64,000 bases of DNA from Acidobacteria bacterium SCN 69-37. Lineage in GTDB: Bacteria; Acidobacteriota; Vicinamibacteria; Vicinamibacterales; SCN-69-37. The notes beneath the pieces are model-generated. The model did not search any database. It was not told the origin of the DNA and was given only the letters and a program-made list of their open reading frames with translations. A program made the translations under genes and the position numbers. This document shows, one piece after another, positions 17,213 to 30,153 of the stretch (position 1 is its first letter; each line of letters starts with the position of its first letter). The DNA lies in NCBI GenBank assembly GCA_001724025.1, contig MEDJ01000008.1:1-64000 (forward strand). The letters run 5' to 3'.

Positions 17213-18448
17213 ATGCCGTCCGGGGCCGGCGCGTTCGCCTGGTTCGTGGCGCGGCGGTATCTCACCGCGCGGCGGCGCCAGGCGTTCATCTCGCTGATCT
17301 CGGCCGTCTCGATCCTCGGCGTGGGCGTGGGCGTGATGGCCGTGATCGTGGCGCTGGCGCTGATGACCGGCGCGCAGGGTGAACTGCGCGATCGCATCGT
17401 CGGATCGACAGCGCACATCTACGTCTACAAGCTGGACGGGCCGTTCACGGATCTCGACGCGGCACGTGCGCGCGTGCAGGTGCCGGGCGTCGTGGCCTCG
17501 GCGCCCGCGATCCTCGGCGAGGCGCTGCTGCAGGCCAACGGCGGCAGCGGCGCGGTACTGAAAGGGATCGATCCCGCCCTCGAGTCGTCGGTGACCGACA
17601 TCGCGTCGGCGGTACAGTCCGGATCGATCGAGGCGCTGGTCGGGCGCGATCCCGAAGCCAGGCCGGGGATTGTGCTCGGAGCCGATCTCGCCGACACCCT
17701 CGGACTGCGGCTGGGCGACAGGGTTGTCGCGTACAGCACGGCCATGACCTCGACGCCGACGGGGCTGCGCAATCGGAGTCAGACGCTCGAGGTGGTCGGC
17801 ATCGTGCGCTTCGGGTTCTACGAGGTCGATTCGCGCTTCGGGTTCGTCTCGCTCGAGACGGCCACGGCCCTCGTCAGTCCCGACGGGCCGAACATGCTGC
17901 AACTCCGGCTCGCCGACGTCGACGCGGCACGCGGCATTCGCGATCGCCTGCAGGAAGCGCTGGGGTTCAACTACCGCGTCGAGGACTGGATCCAGCTCAA
18001 CGAGAACCTGTACTCGGCGCTGTGGCTCGAGAAGGTCGCCATCTCGCTGGCCATCGGGTTGATCGTCATGGTGGCGGCGCTCAACATCGTGGCGTCGCTC
18101 GTGCTGCTCGTGATGGAGAAGACGCGCGACATCGCGATCCTCCGCACGATGGGCGCGCGCGTGGCCACCATCAGGCGCATCTTCATGTACCAGGGGCTCA
18201 CGATCGGCCTCATCGGCACGATGGGCGGCGCTGTGCTCGGCGTGACCGTGTCGGTCCTGGCCGATCGTTTCCGGATCATCAAGATGCCGGCCGACGTGTA
18301 CCAGATTGCGTATCTGCCGTTCCGCGTGCAGCCGCTCGACGTCGCGATTGTCGTGGTGGCGGCCATCGTCATCTGCTTCGTCGCCACGATCTACCCCTCG
18401 CGTCAGGCCGGGCGGATCGATCCGGCCGAGGCGCTCAGGAACCAGTGA
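17213..18448 (+). CDS. lolC: LolC/LolE-type ABC permease for lipoprotein export
   Basis: The 411-residue protein starts 4 bases after lysS. It has one membrane helix near the N-terminus (RRQAFISLISAVSILGVGVGVMAVIVALALMTG), a large periplasmic domain of about 220 residues, and three C-terminal helices (VAISLAIGLIVMVAALNIVASLVLLV and two more). FMYQGLTIGLIGTMGGAVLG is typical of FtsX/LolE proteins. With the next gene it would release lipoproteins from the inner membrane toward LolA. Only one permease is present here, suggesting a homodimer as in many non-enteric bacteria. Confidence 0.9.
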   Translation: MPSGAGAFAWFVARRYLTARRRQAFISLISAVSILGVGVGVMAVIVALALMTGAQGELRDRIVGSTAHIYVYKLDGPFTDLDAARARVQVPGVVASAPAILGEALLQANGGSGAVLKGIDPALESSVTDIASAVQSGSIEALVGRDPEARPGIVLGADLADTLGLRLGDRVVAYSTAMTSTPTGLRNRSQTLEVVGIVRFGFYEVDSRFGFVSLETATALVSPDGPNMLQLRLADVDAARGIRDRLQEALGFNYRVEDWIQLNENLYSALWLEKVAISLAIGLIVMVAALNIVASLVLLVMEKTRDIAILRTMGARVATIRRIFMYQGLTIGLIGTMGGAVLGVTVSVLADRFRIIKMPADVYQIAYLPFRVQPLDVAIVVVAAIVICFVATIYPSRQAGRIDPAEALRNQ

Positions 18449-18450
18449 AC

Positions 18451-19173
18451 ATGTCGTTCGTCCAGGTCACCGGCCTCGACAAGTCGTACGCCACGGCGAG
18501 CGGCGCGCTCGTCGTCCTGCGCGATCTCGATCTGGCCATCACCGAGGGTGAAATGGTGGCCATCGTCGGCGCGTCGGGCGTGGGGAAGAGCACGCTGCTG
18601 CACGTGCTGGGCGGACTCGATCGGTTCGAGCGTGGCACGGTCCGGATCGGCGAGGCGCAGATCGATCGCATGGATGACGATGCGCGCGTGGCGTTCAGGA
18701 ACACGCACGTCGGGTTCGTGTTCCAGTTCCATCACCTGCTCCCGGAGTTCACGGCGATCGAAAACGTCGAGATGCCGCTGTTCCTTGCTGGCGTGCCCGT
18801 AGCCGAGCGGGAAGCCAGGGCGCGGCAGTTGCTCGAGCGCGTGGGGCTGTCGGCGCGTCTCGGTCACCGGCCCGGGACGTTGTCCGGGGGAGAACAGCAG
18901 CGCGTGGCCGTGGCGCGTGCGCTCGTGGCGCGACCGGCCCTGCTGCTGGCCGACGAACCGACGGGGAACCTGGACGAGGCGACCGCTGCTGACCTGCATC
19001 GGCTGCTGCGCCAGATCCACGCCGAGGATCGCCTCACCTCGGTCATCGTCACCCACAATCCCACCCTGGCCGCGGCCTGCGATCGCAGCCTTCGGCTCGA
19101 AGGGGGACGCCTCGTGCCCGACGGTCCTGGCGGTCGCGCGCCAATTCGAACGGACTCTTTGGACACGCCGTGA
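18451..19173 (+). CDS. lolD: LolD-type ABC transporter ATPase
   Basis: The 240-residue ATPase begins at ATG 18451, two bases after the permease stop. Walker A is GASGVGKST, the Q-loop region is FQFHHLLPEFTAIENVEMPL (typical of LolD), the signature is LSGGEQQR and Walker B is LLLADEPTGNLD, with the switch histidine in VIVTHN. It powers the neighbouring permease. The last 25 residues are a short unique tail. A terminator follows at once. Confidence 0.94.
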   Translation: MSFVQVTGLDKSYATASGALVVLRDLDLAITEGEMVAIVGASGVGKSTLLHVLGGLDRFERGTVRIGEAQIDRMDDDARVAFRNTHVGFVFQFHHLLPEFTAIENVEMPLFLAGVPVAEREARARQLLERVGLSARLGHRPGTLSGGEQQRVAVARALVARPALLLADEPTGNLDEATAADLHRLLRQIHAEDRLTSVIVTHNPTLAAACDRSLRLEGGRLVPDGPGGRAPIRTDSLDTP

Positions 19174-19176
19174 CGG

Positions 19177-19199
19177 CGAGGGCGTTCACCCCTCGTTTT
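19177..19199 (+). terminator. Intrinsic terminator after lolD
   Basis: Arms CGAGGG (19177-19182) and CCCTCG (19190-19195) with a 7-base loop are followed by TTTT at 19196-19199. This closes the ribH-to-lolD unit. Confidence 0.7.
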
Positions 19200-19213
19200 A
19201 TCGTGGTTTTTCT

Positions 19214-19243
19214 TTGACATGCCGGTCGGAGAGTCGGTATTTT
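19214..19243 (+). promoter_or_regulatory. Consensus promoter of the fulvocin C-like gene
   Basis: A perfect TTGACA at 19214-19219 and TATTTT at 19238-19243 are separated by 18 bases. The predicted start of transcription (about 19250) is 75 bases before the GTG at 19326. Sitting just after a terminator, it makes the following genes an independent unit, with one of the best -35 boxes in the window. Confidence 0.75.
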
Positions 19244-19325
19244 GCCGCTGGGATTCCCGTTCGTCCAGTTCCTGCGCGGCGTGTCGTCGATCGGTCCGCC
19301 GCCTTCCCAGCGAGGAGCGTCTATC

Positions 19326-20018
19326 GTGACCCAGTCCACCCGTCGTGTGGTGTTTCTCACCTGTCTGATCGTTCTGTTGACGATCCCCACAGAACTCGTG
19401 CTGCTGCGGGCCCTGGCCGAGCCCGATCAGCACCAGGCCATTCGGGGGTGGGCCGCGTCGCTGTCGAGCGCGCAACTGCAGTCGGAGGCCCGCCGCATCC
19501 AGTCGTATCCGGTCGTCTATCGGCGCGAGATTCTGCGCGCGGCTTCGCCGGACCTGCGAGCCAGCGTCTGGCGGGCGCACGTCGATCGGTACCTCGCCGA
19601 ACGTCCCGGCCTCGACGTGAATACGGTGGCAATCATCGACGCGCTGCGTGCGACGTTGACGCCGGAACTCTTCGACACGCCGACAGACGCCGAGAAGGCG
19701 GCCACGAACACGCTGGCACACCAGGTGGCGGACATCATCGGGCCCGACGATGCGCGGTTCCTGATGTTCACGCTCGGTCCCGACGACGGCACGTTCGCCA
19801 GTTATGAACCGCTGGCCGTGTACCTGACCAACAAGGTGCGCGGCATGTTCGTCGTGGTTGGGCAGACGTTCGATTGCGACTGCTCGTTCGACAATGGCTG
19901 CTTTACGATTTCGGCGAGTTGCTCGTATAGCAGCGGTTGTACGCCGTTCTTCGGATGGCCTGGCTGCGGCTACTTCTGGAACGAGCCCTGCTACGGCGGC
20001 TGTCTGGCCGGCTGGTAG
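19326..20018 (+). CDS. Fulvocin C-related bacteriocin precursor, Cys-rich C-terminus
   Basis: The 230-residue protein starts at GTG 19326, preceded by GAGGAG; an earlier in-frame start would overlap the promoter. Residues 8-30 are a hydrophobic signal or anchor (VVFLTCLIVLLTIPTELVLL). A helical region follows to about residue 180 (SLSSAQLQSEARRIQSYP, YRREILRAASPDLRASVWRAH). The last 49 residues carry eight cysteines at 184, 186, 192, 199, 205, 214, 222 and 226. As I recall, fulvocin C of Myxococcus fulvus is a 45-residue peptide with eight cysteines in a closely similar spacing (C-x-C start, CSY in the middle). I infer that the C-terminus is released as a disulfide-rich peptide. Activity and cleavage site are unproven. 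Confidence 0.72.
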   Translation: MTQSTRRVVFLTCLIVLLTIPTELVLLRALAEPDQHQAIRGWAASLSSAQLQSEARRIQSYPVVYRREILRAASPDLRASVWRAHVDRYLAERPGLDVNTVAIIDALRATLTPELFDTPTDAEKAATNTLAHQVADIIGPDDARFLMFTLGPDDGTFASYEPLAVYLTNKVRGMFVVVGQTFDCDCSFDNGCFTISASCSYSSGCTPFFGWPGCGYFWNEPCYGGCLAGW

Positions 20019-20044
20019 ATCGCGCGCAACCAGGAGATCCGAAG

Positions 20045-20545
20045 ATGGATGCCCATCGGTGGATTCGTCGCCTGAGCCTCGCGCTCTGCGTGATCTGCGT
20101 GCTTGCCGTGGCAGGAACGGCGGTCGCGCTGCGTCGTACGGCCAGCGACACGAGCGGTGCCAGCGGGTACCGCGTGGGCGATCGAATCGATCTGCCGGCC
20201 GAATGGTTTGCCGGCGCGGCTTCGACGACCGTCGTATTCATGCGGAGCGATTGTTCGGCCAGTCAGGCGCTGGCCGAGCGGCTCGCCGAGGGGCGGCCGC
20301 GGATCGCCTCAGGTGCGCGCGTCCTTGCGGTCGTGCCCGGAACCTCGACACAGGAGATCGACTTTGCTGTCGAGGCCGGGTTCGATCGCGCGGCCGTTCG
20401 AACGGCCGAGTTCCAGCAGATGAAGCTGCGTGTCGTGCCGGCCGTCGTGACGGTTGACGCGGCAGGAACCGTCACGCGCGAGGCGCTGGCGCTGGCCGGT
20501 GCGGACGGACAGATCGCGATTGACGCGTTTCTGCCGAGTTCGTGA
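20045..20545 (+). CDS. Membrane-anchored thioredoxin-fold protein with CxxS site
   Basis: The 166-residue protein has ATG 20045 with an AGGAG ribosome site, 26 bases after the bacteriocin precursor. Residues 8-30 are a membrane helix. The rest is a thioredoxin-like domain: TTVVFMRSDCSAS gives a single cysteine (CSAS, a CxxS monothiol site) and VVPAVVTVD gives the cis-proline strand. It faces the periplasm. The likely role is redox handling, perhaps isomerising the disulfides of the eight-cysteine peptide next door; that link is inference from position. Confidence 0.72.
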   Translation: MDAHRWIRRLSLALCVICVLAVAGTAVALRRTASDTSGASGYRVGDRIDLPAEWFAGAASTTVVFMRSDCSASQALAERLAEGRPRIASGARVLAVVPGTSTQEIDFAVEAGFDRAAVRTAEFQQMKLRVVPAVVTVDAAGTVTREALALAGADGQIAIDAFLPSS

Positions 20546-20575
20546 GCCTCCGTACGGTCGACCAGGAGGTACTGC

Positions 20576-23206
<2,631 letters not shown>

Positions 23207-23249
23207 CCGAAACGGGCGGATCGTGCCGGATCGGCCGGCACCGATGCCG

Positions 23250-23255
23250 TATAAT
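23250..23255 (+). promoter_or_regulatory. TATAAT -10 box before clpC
   Basis: A perfect TATAAT lies 49 bases before the clpC ATG. The matching -35 region is poor (no TTGACA-like hexamer at 16-18 bases). Confidence 0.45.
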
Positions 23256-23303
23256 GCCGAGAAGGAAACGCGCTGAGAGCTCCACTTTCAGGCGGACGAC
23301 TCG

Positions 23304-25745
<2,442 letters not shown>

Positions 25746-25750
25746 GCAGC

Positions 25751-28417
25751 GTGGTATCCATGTTCGTTCGCTCGATGTTCGTTGCGGCGGCGCTGTTCGT
25801 CTGGGCTGCGCCGGCCGCCGCGCAGGTCGCACCCTGCTCGGCCTCGGAAACCTCCGCCAACCTGCCACCGGCCGATTCGGGCCCGCTCTACCGGTGCGTG
25901 CAGATCGTGGCCCACGCCGGTGGCGACCGTGTCACCGAGGTCGAGCCGATGGTCGATCCGCGCACGTACGCCGCGGCCCTGACGCCGGCCTGGACGCAGC
26001 GCAGCCGCAGCCTCTGGATGCCGTACGACGAGAGCATCCTGCAGGCCGACTTCTGGAAGCTCTGGCGGACGGAATTCCTCGAAGATCTCTGGATCGAGGT
26101 CATCGACGAGCCGTTCGAGAATGGCGTGATCGGCAAGCACGTCATCTTCCATTACGAGGAACGCGCGCGTGTCAAGGTGGTCGACTACGTGCCGGCCAAC
26201 GAGGACGAGAAGCTGAAGGTCAACGTCTCGGACATCGAGAAGAAGCTGCGCGAGGACAACATCGCGGTGCGGCTCGACTCGTTCGTCGACGAGGCCAGCC
26301 TGCGCAAGGTCATCGGCGTGCTGCGGACGCTGTACGCCGAGAAGGGGTATAACGACGCGTCGGTGGCCACCGAGCGCGCACCGGTCGTTGGCGGCTCGAA
26401 GCTGATTCACCTCACGTTCCGGATCGATCCGGGGCCCAAGGTGGAGATTGCCGAGGTCCTGTTCGAGGGGAACGAGGCGTTCAGCGATGGCAAGCTGCGC
26501 CGGCAGATGGCGCACAACAAGCCGAACGGGTTCCTCGGCCTGCTCGGCGACGCCATCTACAACGAGTCGCTGTTCCCCGAGGACGCCGAGCGCGTCACGG
26601 ACTTCTACCGGCGGAACGGCTACGCCACGGCCCAGATCGGTCAGCCGGCCATCGAGACGGTGCGGCTCGCACCCGACGGCAGCCGGCGCTGGATCCGGCT
26701 GCGCGTGCCGGTCGACGAAGGGCCGCTCTACACGATTGGCACGTTCGAGATCACCGGCGAGGAGAAGCTGAATCTCGAGGCCGTCAAGAGCCTGTTCAAG
26801 ATTCATCCCGGCGATACCTACAGCAGCGAGAAGATCCGCAAGGGCATCGACGAGGCGCGCAAGGCGTATGGCGCGTACGGCTACTGGCAATGGCAGCCGG
26901 ACCCCGAACTGCAGCCGCGCGACATCGATCCCTCGACGGGAGAGACCATTCCCGATGCGCCGCCGGTGATGGACATCCGTCTCCGGATGGAGCCGGGCGA
27001 GCAGTTCTTCGTCAACCGGATCACCTTCACGGGGAACACCACGACACACGACTCGGTCATCAGGCGCGAGATGCGCGTGGCCGAAGGCGGCGTGTTCAAC
27101 GCTGAGGCGCTCAAGGAGAGCGTGCGTCGCCTGAACCAACTCGGGTACTTCCGGGCGTTCGAGGGGACCGACGGCGAGATGGACGTGGCGCAGACGCCCG
27201 GCACCGAGAACAAGGTGGACGTCACGCTGAAGTTCGAGGAGCAGAACCGGAACCAGCTGACGTTCGGGGCGGGCGTGTCGCAGTTCGACGGCTTCTTCGG
27301 CCAGCTGTCGTTCCAGACGTCGAACTTCCTGGGACGCGGGGAAACGGTCGGCGTCTCGCTCCAGAAGGGCGCGCGGGCGCGCAACTACCAGCTCTCGTTC
27401 AGCGAGCCGTACCTCTTCGAGCGGCCCATCACGGTGGGCGCCGACGTCTACAGCCGCGAGTACATCTTCCCGCTGCAGTACACGCAGCGATCGACCGGCA
27501 CGAACTACGTCTTCGGGTTCCCGCTGGCCGACTACACGCGGATGTTCCTGACGTACTCGTACGAACAGATCGAGGTGCGTGACGTCAACCCGGTGTACTC
27601 GCCCGAGGTCCTGAGCGCGAGCCCGTATCTGGCCGACGCGCTGCTGTCCAACCAGGGCGGCAAGCGCCGCGTGAGCAAGATTTCGCCGAGCCTCGTGTTC
27701 AACACGGTCAACAGGCCGATCTTCCCGACGGCCGGCACGCGGTATTCGGCGACGTTCGACTTCGCCGGCTCCGGACTGGGCGGCAACACGGACTACGTGC
27801 AGACCCGGCTCGAGGGGATCTGGTACCTGCCGATCACCGCGCGGACGTCATTCGGTCTTCGCGCCGAGGGGCAGTACGTCAGGCCCTACGGCCGGACGAC
27901 GACGCTGCCGATTTTCGAGAAGCTGTTCTCGGGCGGCGAGTACTCGATGCGTGGATTCGATCTGCGGACGGTCGGTCCGCGCGACCCGGCGACCGGTGTG
28001 TTGATCGGCGGCAACAAGATGCTGACGTTCAACGCCGAGTACTACGTCGACATCATGAGTCAGTTGCGACTGGTGATGTTCGCCGACGCAGGGCAGGTGC
28101 GCGACGTGGGCGACCGGTTCGCGTGGCAGGAAGACGTGCTGCGCCGTGTCGTGCCGGATCCGCCCTTCCTGAGCGACCTGCTCGGGACGACGAACCTGCT
28201 GTATCCGGAAGGCCAGGGCATCAGGACCGAGGTGGTAGGGCAGACAGCCGCGTTCAAGACCTCACTCGGCCTCGAAGTGCGATTCATGATGCCGGTGCTG
28301 AACGTGCCGTTCCGGCTCATCGGGGCCTACAACCCGAGCCGCGGCCAGGTCTACAACCACCAGTCCGAACTGACGAAGGGCCTCACGTTCCGCTTCGCCG
28401 TCGGCACGACGTTTTAA
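25751..28417 (+). CDS. bamA: Outer-membrane assembly factor BamA (Omp85)
   Basis: The 888-residue protein has a signal peptide ending in AAPAAAQ, about 450 residues of POTRA repeats (IHLTFRIDPGPKVEIAEVLFEGNEAFS; PLYTIGTFEITGEEKLN; FFVNRITFTGNTTTHDSVIRREM) and a 16-strand barrel with the loop-6 motif FSGGEYSMRGFD. It ends in Phe. BamA inserts barrel proteins into the outer membrane. The region before the first clear POTRA (residues 25-140) is longer than in E. coli. The GTG at 25751 was used; ATG 25760 also fits. Confidence 0.93.
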   Translation: MVSMFVRSMFVAAALFVWAAPAAAQVAPCSASETSANLPPADSGPLYRCVQIVAHAGGDRVTEVEPMVDPRTYAAALTPAWTQRSRSLWMPYDESILQADFWKLWRTEFLEDLWIEVIDEPFENGVIGKHVIFHYEERARVKVVDYVPANEDEKLKVNVSDIEKKLREDNIAVRLDSFVDEASLRKVIGVLRTLYAEKGYNDASVATERAPVVGGSKLIHLTFRIDPGPKVEIAEVLFEGNEAFSDGKLRRQMAHNKPNGFLGLLGDAIYNESLFPEDAERVTDFYRRNGYATAQIGQPAIETVRLAPDGSRRWIRLRVPVDEGPLYTIGTFEITGEEKLNLEAVKSLFKIHPGDTYSSEKIRKGIDEARKAYGAYGYWQWQPDPELQPRDIDPSTGETIPDAPPVMDIRLRMEPGEQFFVNRITFTGNTTTHDSVIRREMRVAEGGVFNAEALKESVRRLNQLGYFRAFEGTDGEMDVAQTPGTENKVDVTLKFEEQNRNQLTFGAGVSQFDGFFGQLSFQTSNFLGRGETVGVSLQKGARARNYQLSFSEPYLFERPITVGADVYSREYIFPLQYTQRSTGTNYVFGFPLADYTRMFLTYSYEQIEVRDVNPVYSPEVLSASPYLADALLSNQGGKRRVSKISPSLVFNTVNRPIFPTAGTRYSATFDFAGSGLGGNTDYVQTRLEGIWYLPITARTSFGLRAEGQYVRPYGRTTTLPIFEKLFSGGEYSMRGFDLRTVGPRDPATGVLIGGNKMLTFNAEYYVDIMSQLRLVMFADAGQVRDVGDRFAWQEDVLRRVVPDPPFLSDLLGTTNLLYPEGQGIRTEVVGQTAAFKTSLGLEVRFMMPVLNVPFRLIGAYNPSRGQVYNHQSELTKGLTFRFAVGTTF

Positions 28418-28500
28418 GAAGGCGGGGAGGCTGCAGGCTGGAAGGAGGCGGGAAGGCTTCCTGGCCGCCTCCCCGCCTGTCGCCTCCCAGCCTTCTTTTT
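28418..28500 (+). terminator. Purine-rich double hairpin ending in T5
   Basis: The spacer between convergent genes folds in two ways. An outer 14-base pairing joins GAAGGCGGGGAGGC (28418 on) with GCCTCCCAGCCTTC, with one mismatch. An inner GGAGGCGG pairs with CCGCCTCC. It ends in TTTTT at 28496-28500, in line with termination of bamA. A similar purine-rich repeat occurs at 48146. Confidence 0.65.
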
Positions 28501-29139
28501 CTAGAAGTGCGTCACATCAATCGTGAACGTGGCCGGACCCTCGAGCCGGCCGACGTCGTAGACGCGCGCGCAGAGTGAGCCCGCGCCCTGCACCACGCCG
28601 CTGACCAGGCCGCCCTGTGCGGTGATGTCGTTGGCCAGCACGATCGTGCAGGTCGTGCCGCTCCAGGTGCCGAGCGCCAGCCCCACGATCGTGTTCCCGA
28701 GCGACTCGTTGGTCCACCGGGCGCCGCTGGTGACGCCGATGATGGTTTCCCCGGTCGGCAGCGTGCCGCTGAGGTCATTGAGGAACAGGCCGTTCGTGGC
28801 CGGGTTCCACGCGTGGACCGTGGCCGAGCCCGTCGGTTCATCCGGGTTCTCGCCGATGTAAACCGTCTCGCCGACGACGAAGGTCCCGCTGCCGCCCGAG
28901 GCCACGCGCATCGTCAGACGGGGCCGGAGCCCGCGGAGTGAGGCGTTGACCGAGCCGGCCGTCTGGATGGCGATCGGCGCGAACGTGACGGCGCCATTGA
29001 CCGTGAGCGTGCCCTCGAAGGACTCGGTCACCGGCGTGAGATCGGGGGTTGGGGTCGGGGTCGTCGGATTGTCGCCGCACGCGAGGGTCGCGGTGGCGCA
29101 GAAGATGATGACAGCTCGCAGTATCGACGGTCGGCGCAT
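28501..29139 (-). CDS. Putative lipoprotein of unknown function
   Basis: The 212-residue protein begins at ATG 29139 with AAGGAG upstream. Residues 1-21 form a lipoprotein signal with lipobox TLAC (Cys21), followed by a Pro/Thr linker (NPTTPTPTPDLTP). The rest is beta-rich (FEGTLTVNGAVTFAPIAI, TFVVGETVYIGENP, TIVLANDITAQGG). I recognise no family. It would sit at the periplasmic face of the outer or inner membrane. Lone in its unit, convergent to bamA. Confidence 0.75.
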   Translation of the reverse strand: MRRPSILRAVIIFCATATLACGDNPTTPTPTPDLTPVTESFEGTLTVNGAVTFAPIAIQTAGSVNASLRGLRPRLTMRVASGGSGTFVVGETVYIGENPDEPTGSATVHAWNPATNGLFLNDLSGTLPTGETIIGVTSGARWTNESLGNTIVGLALGTWSGTTCTIVLANDITAQGGLVSGVVQGAGSLCARVYDVGRLEGPATFTIDVTHF

Positions 29140-29466
29140 GCCTGCTCCTTGAGTGTGTCCGGCTGATCGAGCAACGTTCGTGCCTCGGCCGACGGGACAA
29201 CCGAAATAGTCTACTCGGGCCTGACGCAATCTCAGCAGACGTGCGGGAACGCCAACTGGCCGGTTCGGGTGACAACGGGCTGTCCGATGAGGACGACCGG
29301 ACACGGCCGTCCGGCGTCTGAAGCCGGCAGGTTGGCGCTGGGATCCGTGCACACGACGGCGCCGATGTCTGGTAGGATGCAGTGTTCCCACGAGCCGGCG
29401 TGGCGTGGCTACCCGGTTCTCGTCGTGGCCGCGGCCACGGGAAGGGCAGCAGAGGTTCAGCCAAAG
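29140..29466. other. 327-base intergenic region between divergent genes
   Basis: This space separates the lipoprotein gene (minus) from ompH (plus), so promoters for both should lie here. Weak -10-like boxes are visible: TAGACT on the minus strand (29208-29213) and TAGGAT on the plus strand (29373-29378). Neither has a convincing -35 partner. I see no gene, and no repeat. Confidence 0.4.
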
Positions 29467-30066
29467 ATGACGCGTGTAATCACCGCCACCGTACTGAGTA
29501 CGTTTCTCGTCGTGAGCACGGCCGCGGCCCAGACGCCGGCCGCTCCCGCCCCCTCGACACCGGCGCCCGCCGCGCAGGCTCCGGCCGCGGTTCCCAATCC
29601 CGGACCGTTCCCGGCCGACGCACGGATCGCGTTCGTCAACCTGCAGGCCGTGGTCCAGAACTCGCAGCTCGGCCGCGCCGGCCAGGAGCGCATCAAGGCG
29701 TTGAGCGACAAGCAGAACACCGAGATTGGCGCGAAGAACAAGGAACTCCAGACGCTCCAGCAGGAGATTCAGAGCGGCAGCAGCGTGCTGGCGGCCGCGG
29801 TGCTCGCGCAGAAGACCGCAGACGCCGATCGCCGGGGCCGCGAACTGCAGTTCCTGCAGGAACAGGCGCAGGTCGATCTGAGCGCACTGCAGAACGAGTT
29901 GCTCGAGGACTTCGGCGAGAAGGTGCTGCCGATCGTCGAGCAGATTCGCGCCGAGCGGAACCTGTGGGCGGTGTTCACGACCGGTGACGGCAGCGGGCTC
30001 GCAGCGATCAACGGGGCCCTCGAGATCTCGGCCGAGGTCGTGCGTCGCCTCGATGCGGCCAAGTAG
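29467..30066 (+). CDS. OmpH/Skp-family periplasmic chaperone
   Basis: The 199-residue protein starts at ATG 29467. Residues 1-20 are a signal peptide, then a Pro/Ala linker, and from about 50 the OmpH/Skp domain: ARIAFVNLQAVVQNSQLG followed by a long coiled-coil (IKALSDKQNTEIGAKNKEL, RGRELQFLQEQAQVDLSALQ) and a closing strand (LPIVEQIRAERNLWAVFTTGDG). Skp holds unfolded outer-membrane proteins for BamA. Its place near bamA and lpxA matches the bamA-skp-lpxD-fabZ-lpxA order of many Gram-negative bacteria, although lpxD is absent here. Confidence 0.88.
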   Translation: MTRVITATVLSTFLVVSTAAAQTPAAPAPSTPAPAAQAPAAVPNPGPFPADARIAFVNLQAVVQNSQLGRAGQERIKALSDKQNTEIGAKNKELQTLQQEIQSGSSVLAAAVLAQKTADADRRGRELQFLQEQAQVDLSALQNELLEDFGEKVLPIVEQIRAERNLWAVFTTGDGSGLAAINGALEISAEVVRRLDAAK

Positions 30067-30090
30067 GGCCGGCCGGACGGCCGAATCGAT

Positions 30091-30149
30091 GACTCCGGCG
30101 GTCGACGCCGCGGCTTCGGCCCGGTGACGGCTGCCGGAGTTCTTTTTTT
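30091..30149 (+). terminator. Terminator-like hairpin with T7 just before fabZ-lpxA
   Basis: Arms ACTCCGGC (30092-30099) and GCCGGAGT (30133-30140) flank a GC-rich internal region that can form its own small hairpin. TTTTTTT follows at 30143-30149, five bases before the ATG at 30154. It may end the ompH transcript or act as an attenuator of the downstream genes. Confidence 0.6.
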
Positions 30150-30153
30150 GCCG

